A stretch of 64,000 bases of DNA, taken from contig CM075346.1 of the NCBI GenBank assembly GCA_037693485.1, positions 107,738,501 to 107,802,500 on the forward strand, written 5' to 3'. Of this stretch, positions 1 to 10,666 are shown one piece after another (the first letter of the stretch is position 1; every line of letters starts with the position of its first letter). The notes under the pieces are model-generated. The model ran no database searches. It was not told the DNA's origin and worked only from the letters and a program-made list of their open reading frames with translations. Both the position numbers and the translations under genes were made by a program. Origin of the DNA: Kitagawia praeruptora (lineage: Eukaryota > Streptophyta > Magnoliopsida > Apiales > Apiaceae).

Positions 1-30
1 CACTACGCCATAAGTGAGCATACGCAACCC
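1..30 (+). repeat. CACTA left terminal inverted repeat
   Basis: Pairs with 5921-5950 in inverted orientation: CACTACGCCATAA, then a 5-base block that differs, then CATACGCAACCC. In this family the ends are the transposase cleavage sites. Confidence 0.9.
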
Positions 31-39
31 TTTTTACAA

Positions 40-745
40 AGCGTTGCACAGAAAGCGTTTCGTTAGATAGAAGTTTTGGGTCTTTTGCAACTGAGCTGAA
101 TTGGTGTTGCGTTAGATATAGATTAGCGTTGCGTATTACACACAGTGTTTCACATTATGCAACACTAACTGATGGCGTTGCGTTAGATAATTTTTTATTT
201 TTATAAATGGTGACGTGGTAGGAGTGGGACCCACATGTGCTGACGTGGCATTTGCTGACGTGGCACATGTGGGACCCACATTTGCTGACGTGGCAGAAGT
301 GGGGCCCACCTTTGCTGACGTGGCATTTGCTGACGTGGCAAAAAACGTTGCATTAGATACCAATAGTGTTGCGTTTGCTCTTTGAAGTGTTGCATTAGAT
401 ATATTCATATTTTTAAAAAAAATATGACGTGGCAGATGTGGGCCCCACAACTGCTGACGTGGCAATGTGGGACCCACAAGGATGACATGGCAGGAGGCCC
501 ATCATGCTGACGTGGCAATTGTGGGACCCACAATTGTTGACGTGGCAAAAGTGGGGCCCACCTTCGCTGACATGGCATTTGCTGACGTGGCAGAAAGCGT
601 TGCATTAGATACCTGTAGTGTTGCATTTGCTGTTTGAAGTGTTGCATTAGATAAATTTATATTTTTTTAAAAAAAAATATGACATGGCAGATGTGGGACC
701 CACCATTGCTGACGTGGCAGTGTGGGACCCACAAGGGTGACGTGT
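40..745. repeat. CACTA left subterminal repeat region
   Basis: Two interspersed motif families recur many times: GCTGACGTGGCA-like 12-mers, often beside GTGGGACCCACA, and GCGTTGCGTTAGAT / GTGTTGCATTAGAT. In En/Spm-type elements such subterminal motifs are transposase (TnpA-type) binding sites, so that role is inferred here. Translations across this stretch are repeat artefacts and not proteins. Confidence 0.8.
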
Positions 746-774
746 AATATCATTATATTAGATATATATTGAAA

Positions 775-1110
775 AAATATTAAAAATATTTTTTAAAAAA
801 TAGAAACAATAATCCGTAACAAAGCACTAGTTACGAGTCATATTGCAAATAGTAGTGATCTACTAAGATCTCCAATCAAATTAATTTTTTATTTTCTAAA
901 ACTTGGGGAATATCATTATATTAGATATATTGTCATCTGTACGGTTGGATCGTTCAAAAATATTTTTTAAAAAATAGAAACAATAATCCGTAACAAAGCA
1001 CTAGTTACGAGTCCTATTGAAAATAGTAGTGATCTACTAAGATCTCCAATCAAATTAATTTTTTATTTTCTGAAACTTGGGGAATATCGTTATATTAAAT
1101 ATATGTATTT
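775..1110 (-). repeat. Two copies of a ~176-bp satellite-like repeat (minus orientation) inside the CACTA
   Basis: Two adjacent units contain TAGAAACAATAATCCGTAACA, ACTAGTTACGAGTC, AAGATCTCCAATC and GTACGGTTGGATCG. On the minus strand these match the monomer of the arrays at 24.8-27.1 kb and 35.9-36.6 kb, which lie inside two different hAT elements. The unit has no coding potential. Confidence 0.85.
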
Positions 1111-1458
1111 AATTTTTTTCTCGAATCTTTTATTCTTCGTGAATGTACAACTTTTTTTTTTCATTTTTTTCAATATAAAGAAATAAAATACAAAAGTTAA
1201 AAATTGTGATTGAAACTAAAAAAAATACAAGAGTTCAAATTTTCTATCAACCAAGAACCAACTTATAATTTGTTTCTAATAACCCTAAACAAAAAATTAA
1301 TTTTCTTCTTCGAATAAAAAATCAACGACTTTAAAGATTTATCGACCAATTAATTTGGTTGGAGTAAAAAGTTTGCAATTGGGCAATAAACAGCACCACA
1401 AGTCCACAACACAAAAGCCCAATATTACAGAGCACCCTAATCCAATCCAATTCAATGT

Positions 1459-1482
1459 TATAAAGGATACATAAAACCCTAA
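1459..1482 (+). promoter_or_regulatory. Putative TATA box and telo-box of the captured two-exon gene
   Basis: TATAAAGG at 1459 is followed by AAACCCTAA (telo-box) at 1474. The pair sits 70-95 bp upstream of the ATG at 1553, a normal plant promoter geometry. Telo-boxes are common in promoters of housekeeping and organelle-protein genes. Function here is inferred. Confidence 0.4.
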
Positions 1483-1552
1483 ACACATCTTGCCTCTCTT
1501 CTCATTTTACACACCCCCGCCGAACATCCTCGTCTCTCTCTCCTCTGCAACC

Positions 1553-2757
1553 ATGGCTGTCGGGTACCATTTCAATCTTACATCTACACACATCTATACT
1601 TACAAAATCAAGGAACACCTACATCCAGCAAATCTCAAGCTCTCTCAAGCTTCTTCTTCCAATTCCAGTGGTAATGCAGGTGATTGTAGGGCTTTCAATC
1701 TCTAACTGATTTGGGTTTCAATTTAGAGATTCAAATTAGGGTTTTATATTTGGATGTTTGGGTTTCGAGTTTTGGTTTGATTTTACTCAATATTTAGCAT
1801 CAGATTGTTATGCTGTTGCTGTTGTATGCTCTGAAATGTTTGTGAGTACAAGTTTTTGCTTTGCTTTGCTTTGTTGTATGTTAATTATGTAATTGTTTAT
1901 GTACATGAGATGGTTATGTAAAAATTGTTTGCTTGACTAGCAGTCCAGGCTTACATGGTTTTAGAATCTACTTATTGTCTTATTCTAATTGAGGTCCCTT
2001 AGTGATTGTGATGTTCTGTTTGGTTTCAAAATTATGTTTGTGCTCTTGCTACTTTAAAAATGGAGGAATCTGGTCAAATTGGGTATGGATGAGATATCTA
2101 ATTAAAAGACATATAGTTGATGATGGTTTATGTTGCGGCTCAGTGGTGTGACATGCTTTTCTCTCTGAAATTACAATAAACCGCTTGCATAATGAATTGA
2201 TTATTTGCTAATAGTTTGGGTTTGTTGCTTAGATAGTTGACAGAGGCAATAATTTTCTGTGTATTCGGCCATAATACTTATTATACAGTTTCCTTTTACA
2301 TGTCAGAGGGAAGTAAAGATAAACTGGATGAAAATTATCTACATAATTGGCACCAAATATAATTGAAATGGGGCCTTTTAATACTATGCTTAAAAACAAG
2401 GACATGTATGTTATTTCAGCTGCAATTTGACCATCTTTTGTTCTTTATTATGTGTAAATGTATTTAACGTTAAATTGTTAGCTTGTGTAACTTTGTTAAG
2501 AACTCAGCCACTGAATTCATGATTGACAAGTGACGGTGTGATACTCAAGTACTATATTATCATTGAAAGTGAAGTCTTTGTTTTTCCATGTGTACTGCTG
2601 TTTGATTTAGGATGTGTGAAATGTATTACTATGTTGTTCCACTGATGCTCTTGCAGGTAAGGAAAAAATTCAGAGAAATAGTGAAGCGGGTAGAAATGCT
2701 GCAACAAGTTTTGGTAGTGAGCAGTGGTCAAAAAATGGTCGAAAGGCTAGAGTTGGA
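1553..2757 (+). CDS. Possible two-exon small gene of unknown identity inside the CACTA
   Basis: I do not recognise the product. Exon 1 runs from ATG 1553 to about 1679 and ends at a consensus donor (CAG|GTGATTG). Exon 2 starts after TTGCAG at about 2657 and ends at TGA 2757. The phases join (1 nt + 2 nt) to give roughly 77 residues. The N-terminus (MAVGYHFNL...) is rich in Ser, Lys and Leu with few acidic residues, as in a plastid transit peptide; the C-terminal half is basic and Gly/Ser-rich. It could be the captured 5' part of a larger nuclear gene. The splice sites and phase are seen; function is not claimed. A short later open stretch (3269-3313, after a CAG acceptor, ending in TAG) might be another exon. 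Confidence 0.35.
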
Positions 2758-3744
2758 TGATACTAACTTCTTGTACTCCTTTTAGCATTGTTACAGAACG
2801 GTATGGGACAAGAGAGTAGGAATCCCTCCTTAAAGCGCTCCTTTAAATAAACTTTAACATCAAGTTCTAATGTTCTTAATATTGTCTGATATATTTCTTC
2901 GTTGTATTTAAATTTATTTGGTTGGACCTAGGTTCATGACATTTTGTTTAGAATTGCGATTCACCCGACTCGTTAATTTGCACTTTGTAGTACCAATCAG
3001 ATGTAGATGGTGCAAGTTCTGTTTTGGTCACAAAGAATTGAAAGCAACCATGTCAGTTCTCGGGGAAAAAAATTAAATGTCCTACTTGGCCAGGAATAAG
3101 ACTAGGATTTTATATTTACACTCATGCTATGTTTAACCATGGAGACCTTCTGTTCCACAATTGCAGATTTTATTATTTTAAATCTTTTTTCGTATCTTTT
3201 CTGACGATTATTAGAACCAGGTAAATTGATCTCCTAATTACTTCGTGATTTCTTTGCATTGATTCAGGCAAGAGTTTATGAATCTGGAAGAGTTGAACAT
3301 ATTATTAAGTAGAAGGTATGAATTTTTTTTTATTTGTCATAGAAATGAGAGTACACATTTATCATTTTATTGTTACTTACTTCTGTGCATAATGAAGCAA
3401 CTGTCCAGAATATTGGGAAGAACATCGTCAATTAACAATGTTTGATAAATATCTGTAGAGAAAAATTCCTTTGGAAGAGACGCGTAAGAAGATCTGGCTT
3501 GTGGACTCAAGGTAGGAAAACAATAAATCAATTGTTCCTGTACCCTCATAGTATTGCCTGCAGTCACTCATTAAAGATTGTCTCCTAATAATGCATGTTT
3601 CATGTTGGTGTATGAGTGTAGTTATGTTTACTTTTGTGCACATAGCATGTTTATATGACTTCAGTTGTACGGATGCTCTTGCAGGGATTAATGCAGCGTG
3701 ATCATCTACTAGTTGTGAGCCAGTGTTTATTTAATATTGCATAT

Positions 3745-3853
3745 CAGGTTCTTATTCTATCAAATCAGTTTCAGTATATTTAGGTTCATATTCTGTCAAA
3801 TCAGTTTCACTAGAATCAGGTTCATATTGAATCAAATCAGTTTCACTAGAAAA
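3745..3853 (+). repeat. Three-copy tandem repeat of ~36 bp
   Basis: Three units of the form AGGTTCATATTCTGTCAAA followed by TCAGTTTCACTAGAATC lie in tandem with a few substitutions. The array is in non-coding DNA just upstream of the captured cellulose-synthase-like exons. Confidence 0.8.
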
Positions 3854-4050
3854 TGGTACACTGGGCTGAGTTTGTGTTAACAATAATGAAGCCAAGTAGC
3901 ATTTTATGTTAATAGGAATAATGCTTGTCTAAACCTTGGTGGGACTCGCAGTGATTTTTCCAAAACCCTTGGTGGCACCACCACTGTGATTACCACGTTT
4001 GTATATCTAGGTTGTATAAATATTTACATTTATTCATCTTCGATCTTCAG

Positions 4051-4966
4051 GAAAACTTACTGATGAGGACTTGGAAAAACGGTTTGGGAAATCAAATGAA
4101 TTGAAGAAATCAGCTGTGAAAATTTTATCAGCATCCCTACGTAGTCACAGTGACCAGGGTGGACTTTCCAGCTCTACGGAGGCTGCAAACTTAGTTGCGG
4201 CATGTACATTTGAACATGGTACCCGTTGGGGAATAGAGGTAATTTCCGCTTTTGAACTAATTTCCTTTCGCTGTCCTAACTAGAACAATATTAAAGGACC
4301 TACACATGTACATTTTATAGTAGGTCTAAAGGCCACAAAATAATTCACTAAAACAAGCGTCTTGTAATATTTAGACTCATTTAAGTTAATTTAATCTAGT
4401 AATATGCTATCCTAAAATTCACATGGGATAATATGTTATATCAGGTTGGATGGAAATATGGATCTGTAACCGAAGATATCCTCACTGGACTTGGAATTCA
4501 TGGAAAAGGATGGAGATCGGTAAACTGTGCGCCTACCCCGCCAGCGTTTTTGGGATGTGCTCCATCATGTGGACCTTCCACAATGATCCAAACCAAGAGA
4601 TGGGCCACTGGGCTTCTTGAAATTCTATTCAGCTTTAAAAGTCCAATTTTTTTTACCATTAACGGAAATCTCCGGTTCAGGCAATGCCTAGCCTACATTT
4701 GGATCTTAAGTTGGGGTTTACGCTCCATTCCTGAGTTGGTCTATTCTCTTCTGCCTGCCTATTGTATAATCACCCACTCACACTTCTTGCCCAAGGTACA
4801 AGTAAACCACATCTATTTTGATTTAATATTCTAGGGTCTTTAATTCAAAATCTAACTCAAATATTGCCTATTTGTAATTATCCAGGTGAACGAACCAGCT
4901 TTTCTTATCCCTGTTGCAATTTTTGTGACTTATAATCTGTACACGCTGTCTGAGTACCTCAGAATT
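4051..4966 (+). pseudogene. Captured cellulose-synthase-like (CSLB/CSLH-type) gene fragment
   Basis: Three exons are visible with correct splice sites: 4051-4238 (after CTTCAG, ending before GTAATT), 4445-4795 (after ATCAG, ending before GTACAA) and 4886 to about 4966 (after TCCAG). The translation contains family-typical blocks: KRFGKSNELKKSA, GWKYGSVTEDILTG, IHGKGWRS, PPAFLGCAP, the QxxRW-type motif QTKRWATGLLEIL, FRQCLAY, WGLRSIPEL and YTLSEYLRIG. These belong to the C-terminal part of the GT2 catalytic domain and the start of the membrane domain of plant CSL proteins, which are Golgi or ER polysaccharide synthases. The N-terminal half with the first catalytic Asp residues is absent. After LRIG the frame diverges and stops within 12 codons, so the last transmembrane helices are missing. 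This is a gene fragment and cannot encode an active enzyme. Confidence 0.85.
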
Positions 4967-5023
4967 GGCCCTTGGACAGTTTTCTTACCGTGTTGGTAAT
5001 TTACACCCAAGTTAATCATGCAG

Positions 5024-5184
5024 TCTGGGAAATTAGCGGCCACATGGTGTTAAAAAGGAAGGAGGAGGCATCCCAGGAGAAGGCTTGGAGACTACTTGCC
5101 GAGGTATTCCTATCAGAAGAGAGGTTCAAAGAAGTGAAAGATATTGCAAAGAATATTGCAATGACTCAAGGCGGCTACACTTAG
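5024..5184 (+). pseudogene. Unidentified terminal exon fused behind the CSL fragment
   Basis: An open stretch follows a possible acceptor (ATGCAG|TCTGG) and runs to TAG at 5184. It is hydrophilic and helix-prone, with segments such as KRKEEASQEKAWRLLAEVF and FKEVKDIAKNIA. It is not in frame with the CSL exon and does not look like the CSL C-terminus. It probably comes from a second host gene and makes the CACTA cargo chimeric. I cannot name the family. A T-rich stretch and 3'-UTR-like sequence follow. Confidence 0.3.
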
Positions 5185-5344
5185 TATTTTTTTTTTTTGT
5201 AGCTTTAACTTGCTATTACTAGAACTTGGTATATTTGTAAAACTGTTATGTAGTTTTGTTGGCTGCACTATTTAGGACTTTTGAATTTGTTGGCTTGGTT
5301 TGGACATGATGGTTTTATGTATAAACAAAGTTGTCATTTTTAAA

Positions 5345-5920
5345 TTTTTTGTAAAAAAGTGTTGCATTTGACTATATTTGATGTTGCATTATGGTATATG
5401 TAGTGTTGCTAAAAATATTTTTTGATGTTGCTTAAAAAAAAATTAGTGTTGCATTAGACTCAAATAGCGTTGCGTTAGATAGTGGACCCTACTGCTGACG
5501 TGGCATGTGGGTACCCACTGTTGATGTGGCATGTGGGCCATACTGCTGACGTGGCATGTGAGCCCTATTGCTGACGTGGCATGTGGGCCCTAGTGCTGAC
5601 GTGACATTTGTGGGCCCCACTAATGACACGTCAGCATGCTGACGTGGCACCTGCTTACATGTCAGCATGCTGACGTGGCACATTGCTTACATGTCAGCAT
5701 GCTGACATGGCTGAAACATCTTATGCAACCCCATGTAGCGTTGCGTTTGCATGCTTTTGGTGTTGCATAAGGCCTCTTATGCAATGCTTTTCGAAGTGTT
5801 GCAATAGCTTGGAAAAGCGTTGCGTTAGGGGTCTTACGCAACGCCAGTATTGGTAACGCCCCAAAAGCGTTGCGTAAGACCTTACGCAACGCTTTTCAGG
5901 TCTTACGCAACTGAAAATAG
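5345..5920. repeat. CACTA right subterminal repeat region
   Basis: Same motif families as the left end: GTTGCGTTAGAT / GTGTTGCATT variants (5350-5480 and 5735-5920) flank a cluster of GCTGACGTGGCA with intervening ATGTGGGCCC (5490-5710). The match to the left end supports a single element spanning 1-5950. Confidence 0.8.
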
Positions 5921-5950
5921 GGGTTGCGTATGTGCGTTTATGGCGTAGTG
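5921..5950 (-). repeat. CACTA right terminal inverted repeat
   Basis: The reverse complement begins CACTACGCCATAA and ends CATACGCAACCC, matching bases 1-30. The next three bases (TAC) are the expected target-site duplication; the partner would lie immediately left of the window. Confidence 0.9.
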
Positions 5951-6903
5951 TACACTCAATCGGCTGACAATTCCTTTCTCAATCCAAGTATTGAAGAAGT
6001 CCATATCTTCCTTGCAGTTATCAAGAATATATTTTACCTAATATAAATATGTATGTACAAGGGTCAAAAGACTACCGATAAATCTAGTAAAGTACAAAAG
6101 CAGCAAAGCACTATATAATATACGCAGTTAATTTAAATTATAAGTGATAAAGTTACGTACTACATACTGGAGATAGCTAGGCAGTTGCACAAGCCATGTC
6201 GTCATCTAAGTTGGCAAATGCAAGCTCTGGTTCAATCATCTGCACAAGAACAAGGTTAACCTAAATTGCAAGCTCTAGTTCTAAGAAACAATTCATTAAA
6301 CTATAAAGGTTAATCTGCCAAAAAACAACATAAAGAAATCAAGCAAATAATAGATACCCAAAATTCTGCCAAGTGCCTTGATGTGTTAGAATTTTCTGCT
6401 CTAAATGTGGGACCAAATGTATATACCTGTCAAAGTAAATAAAAAGTTAAAACTGGAAAAAAACAACTGGTTGGTAGTTATATATTTATGGTCTAAAGAT
6501 AAATAGAGAATTATACATCTGATAGAGCAGTAACATATGCTTCGGCATTTAGTTGGCCCGAGACGGTTAAGAATGCTGGCTTCCCAAAGAAGTCCTGTAA
6601 TTGACAATATAAATCATTTACAAAGCATTATACAATTAAAAAGTCTGACAAGCACACAATTACTTTTAGTGTAATTATGTTCAAGGCGATAGATTCAGCT
6701 AAATGTCACAGTACATAACAAGATAACATATTATTTCCACCCAGATGATGTAAATAGTGATAACTGCCAGTTTAGTTAGTGTAATATGCAACAATTTCTG
6801 ATCCCATTTTCTTTTGCCATTTAGAAATAGAAAAAAATCGATGTGTGTCATAACCCACCTGAATGTCTGTCCTTACTACTTCTCCACCTTGTAATAACTT
6901 ATA
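5951..6903 (-). pseudogene. Asparaginyl-tRNA synthetase (cytosolic-type) gene copy, interrupted by the CACTA
   Basis: Read on the minus strand, four consecutive exons encode class II AsnRS catalytic-core blocks. They are 6594-6517 (DFFGKPAFLTVSGQL...), 6426-6358 (VYTFGPTFRAENSNTSRHLA..., containing class II motif 2 with its conserved FRAE), 6239-6161 (MIEPELAFANLDDDMACATA...) and 6037-5951 (VKYILDNCKEDMDFFNTW...). All junctions have AG acceptors and GT donors in phase. A further possible 45-bp in-phase exon lies at 6903-6859. The enzyme ligates Asn to tRNA-Asn. This copy is broken twice: an extra TAGC after ...CATA in the 6239-6161 exon shifts the frame at once into a stop, and the CACTA element begins directly at 5950. 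Exons farther 3' would lie left of the window; no 5' exons are visible beyond about 6.9 kb. Confidence 0.88.
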
Positions 6904-7097
6904 CTGCAGTTAAAGGATGAAGTCAAATCTAAAATTAAGACAAGAGTGATCACACCCAACCGCTCATTAAAGAAAAAAAACAGTGTTAAAAGGATTAGCG
7001 GAAATTAGTCCCAAATTTTGAGAACTGATTAGACGATTTATATACCATCTTAATTGGTTGATAAAGAAAACTAAGCCCATGAATAGGGGAACTGAAC
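6904..7097. other. Non-coding stretch
   Basis: AT-rich sequence between the AsnRS remnant and the copia fragment. Nothing recognisable. Confidence 0.5.
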
Positions 7098-7345
7098 TCA
7101 TGATAATAAGTCTGTAATCGATTTAACAAAGAATCCGGTCTTTCATGGTAGAAGCAAGCATATAGATTTGAGGTACCATTTTATTCGAGAATGCGTCGAG
7201 CAAGGTTCTATCATTGTCAAGTATGTGAAGTCAGAAGAGCAGCGTGCAGATGTTCTAACCAAAGCATTACACGTGGCCAAGTTCGAGAAGATAAGGAAGT
7301 AGCTTGGTGTCAAAGATCTTCATCAACGTCATCAACGTTTAGATT
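7098..7345 (+). pseudogene. 3' end of a Ty1/copia pol (RNase H C-terminus), truncated
   Basis: In one frame the sequence reads DNKSVIDLTKNPVFHGRSKH, then HFIRECVEQGSIIVKYV and SEEQRADVLTKAL: the C-terminal end of the copia RNase H domain, including the DVLTKAL motif. An in-frame TAG interrupts it a few codons before the natural end (R L D stop at about 7346). Everything upstream of the DN motif is missing, so this is a 5'-truncated remnant. Confidence 0.88.
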
Positions 7346-7735
7346 AAGGGGGAGCTTGTTGGTTTTAATCTAAACGTTTTATTTATTTTAGTTATGTTTG
7401 AATAATTTAGGTATGTAAGTTGCGCATCAAACAGCTCATACGTAGTTTGAATGAGTCTGCAGTAATTCAATTTTATCAGGATACCGTGTGAGAAATAATA
7501 GGGAGTAGTTTCTTTGATTTCCTTGATTATAGTACCAGTACTTATTTCCTTCTCTGTGTACATTTTGGTTATCGAGTCTTTGTATGTCACTTTCAGTAGT
7601 TTTATAAAAACGAGTTTATGCTCATATTTCTGTCATTTGTTAAGCTTATTTCCATCAATTCAAACTCAGTCCGCTCGAATTCAATTATCAAAGATTAAAT
7701 TTATCGATCTATTGGTAAGATAAGTTAAAACATCA
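7346..7735 (+). mobile_element. Polypurine tract and 3' LTR remnant of a Ty1/copia element
   Basis: The purine run AAGGGGGAG directly after the RNase H stop is a polypurine tract. TTGTTGGTTTTAATC follows, so the LTR starts with TG at 7357. The right end is approximate because no second LTR is present for comparison. Confidence 0.65.
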
Positions 7736-9391
7736 GATTAATGTATACAATCACATTTATACGTGTATGTTTACGTATACAAAGGACTACATAATACACA
7801 GTCCAAGAAGGTATACCCAGTACAGCCAGTCGTACGAGAGAGGACTGAATCTCTCTAATCAAGAGAGCTAGTAAAGCCAAGTTCTACTCCATAAAACAAA
7901 TGAATTACTAGTGAACAAACACCTTAATTATAACAAGTTGATGCTTAAACCTCGAGCCAAATTCATGGGGATCTTCCAAATTATCACTTCTAAGGATTCT
8001 CATCGAACTTAACGTCATACATATCTGACATGATTTTACTAAAATATTTCTTGATTAATGTATTGTGTAGAGTATACAATGAAGAAGTCTTATTGATGGA
8101 TGAAATATATTTTATTATGAGAATTAGCGGAATCCATGTGCGCAGTGATTCAATATGGAGAGAATATTTATTTTATGTAGCCTAGATCATTATTTAGGGG
8201 TTTGCCAGGTTGTTTTGCATTTATATTGGTGTAGCGTGGCCATGTCGCCATGTTTGAGTACTTTGTATTTTTGCTATACTTAAAAAATTAACCATCCCAA
8301 TAATTCATTTAGTAGTTTAATTTTAAGTTGAAACTTTTTGGCCTCCCAACACCTTAGTTTGTCCTCAACCATACATACAATCCACTATTATTAGCTAAAT
8401 AAAAGATTTGTTTATTCACATTTTATTAAGTTTCTAAGATTTATATTTTAGCAGAATTTGTCTTCGAGACATTTAAAATGTAACAATTTATATCAATATT
8501 ATCGTGGTTTATATTGTGAAAAATTATCGTAAAGGTAGCAACCATGCATGAAGCTTATAATCAATTACAATTATACGGTTTTTCTAAAATATGCAAAATG
8601 TACTAAAATTAAACAATGAGTCCCTATATTCCCTCTATATGCTAGCCAACAGATGCCTCACTGGTTAAATGTACATTGACTTCACTGTTATCCACATACT
8701 TGTGATGAAAGGGTTGAAAGTGCACCCACATATATACATGAATGTATTCCTACGTTATTAATTAATTTGTACGTTGTAGAATGCAAGATCTACATATTTT
8801 ATAGCAGGTAATTAATCAATTAATGATTTATCATTTGTAGTTATTTTGTTTTGCTAATAATGAATTTATGCTTATTATTAGAAAATATAATTCCTATTTT
8901 ATCCTTATTTCTAATGATAATAATTCAAGAAAAATTAAGTTTCTAAGGAGTACTAGATTTCTTTTAAAATATTATGCTTAAAAGTCACTACAATAGCAAA
9001 GCAATAGAGCACGATCCTTTGTCTCTTTCTCCATGCTCTCTGTGTCTCCTGCTCTTTTAGTATTAAACAAATGTTTCTGGCCGAGCCCATTTTAAGAAAA
9101 ATAAAAATATAATTTTATTTAAAATGGACCTTATCAAGGACAATCTTTTAATACTAAAAGAGCATGATACAAAAGGAACATAGAGAAGGGAACACGAGAT
9201 TCCCGACTCAAAGAAATAGATTAAAAGATAAAAGAAAAAATCGAATTGAATATTCAGTGCAAACAACCAGGTCAATGATTGAATGAAAATAAGATGGAGC
9301 CGCTAGTATTCTTTGGAACTTGCTGAAATGAAATCCAGATGTACAATCAATCACTCAGTTTCAGAAATGATGAAGACGTGTTTAAGTAATA
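7736..9391. other. Non-coding AT-rich DNA
   Basis: No open frame with recognisable content, no RNA gene and no clear transposon ends were seen. Short AT-rich runs only. Confidence 0.5.
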
Positions 9392-9645
9392 CTCCCTCTG
9401 TATCATAATATTTTCCTGTTTGTAAAAACACGTTTGCCAACGCACATTTTCAATCATTAATATCTTGAATTTTGTATTAGTAAATATAAAAACTTCACTG
9501 TATTAAAGTACTCATAAATACGAATCCAACAAGATCACTCATGACTATATTTTATCTTATAAATTATGCATAAATTAATAGTCAATCGCCTAAAATGAAC
9601 AGTGTAAAAAGTCAAAAGGAGAAACACAATTTGAGATGGAGGGAG
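9392..9645. mobile_element. Stowaway-like MITE, family 1
   Basis: The ends CTCCCTCTGTA... and ...GATGGAGGGAG form terminal inverted repeats and are flanked by TA on each side (9390-9391 and 9646-9647), the Tc1/mariner (Stowaway) target duplication. The interior closely matches 21765-22023, with shared blocks AACTTCACTGTATTAAAGTA and CAAGATCACTCATGA. It has no coding capacity. Confidence 0.85.
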
Positions 9646-9647
9646 TA

Positions 9648-10660
9648 TAACAGAGATGCACTATGTGATTAGTCACACATATGCATACATATACCATGAA
9701 CTATGTGATTAGTTAAATAGAGGAATAATGTATACTCTGTTAATCTAAAGACTTTAGATTTTTAATTGCCAAAATTAACACAAATATATTGTGTCATGTT
9801 ATATGTTTTCGTGCTAATCGCAATTAATTCTACACGAATATGTTAATTTGAACTTAATTATATTGCTTTATGAATTATTATTCTGATATCTCTATGCTTT
9901 CTAAAATTTTTATTGATTGATGACAGGACCATCATGCATGGTTAAATTCAAAGAATCAGAGTTTTGTTGAAACCATGATCATGTGTCTTGGTCCCTCCGC
10001 AAAAAATGTAAACAATTGTTCGTGATCATGCAAAAAAATTGTGTACTAAACACAACATATAATTGGAGTTTGGCCTAAAGCCAAAACTAGTTAGATCTTA
10101 AATAAGATTTGTTTACATACAGTGCCATTTTAGATTTCGATAGAGAAAAGATTGCTAGGTTTCCAAAGTTTATTAGAAGAGTAATTTTATATATCCCGAA
10201 AATGATTTTAAAAATATTTTTAAATATTATATAACATCGGTTTTATACGTGTGAGATTCATATTAATGTATGAGGGATATATAAAATTATGAAATGATAA
10301 TTAATTACACGATGACAACTCAAATCTTGGGAATCAAAAGGTTTTGGTAATAGTTTGAGGAGCTCTTGCATTTCTTTTACTAGAAAGCGGAAAATATATA
10401 CAATCCGCCTCACACTCTCTACCGGAAACTGATCATCATAATCTAATTAGAACAAGCATATATGACATTCCCATATCTGCAAACAAAAATTACATGCAGC
10501 AGCTTGCCGGATTTATATCAAGAGGATCTAGTATATATAAAGGTAAAATATATCCACAAAACCAAAATCACCCTCAACATACACTCCTCGCAAAAAAAAA
10601 ATGTAAAAGAAAAGAAAAAAAAAACACTCAAGAGAAGATAAATTTTCCAACACTGGAAAG
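9648..10660. other. Intergenic DNA 3' of the PADRE gene
   Basis: AT-rich and without recognisable genes. The part next to 10667 would contain the 3'UTR of the minus-strand PADRE gene. Confidence 0.5.
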
Positions 10661-10666
10661 TTGTAT

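Larger units (their letters stand above)
1..5950. mobile_element. Non-autonomous CACTA (En/Spm-type) transposon carrying host gene fragments
   Basis: The element opens at the first base with CACTACGCCATAA and closes at 5950 with the inverted counterpart TTATGGCGTAGTG. The 5'-CACTA ends, about 30-bp inverted termini and dense subterminal repeats at both ends are the hallmarks of the CACTA (CMC) superfamily. These elements make 3-bp target duplications. The right flank is TAC (5951-5953); the left copy would lie just outside the window. No transposase is visible, so it would need one in trans. The interior (about 1.1-5.3 kb) instead holds exon/intron pieces resembling captured host genes. It interrupts an asparaginyl-tRNA synthetase exon at its right edge. 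The TIR pairing is seen directly; mobilisation in trans is inferred. Confidence 0.88.

Noticed and set aside
180..745. Regularly spaced GCTGACGTGGCA repeats, CRISPR-like at first glance
   Set aside because: Spacing is irregular, the units occur in both orientations together with other motifs and lie at transposon ends; these are CACTA subterminal repeats in a plant genome.
6401..6607. Minus-strand 68-codon frame over AsnRS exons
   Set aside because: It runs through an intron in the wrong frame; the spliced exons give the real match.
7736..9391. Search for further exons or RNA genes
   Set aside because: Only short, compositionally biased frames without motifs were found.
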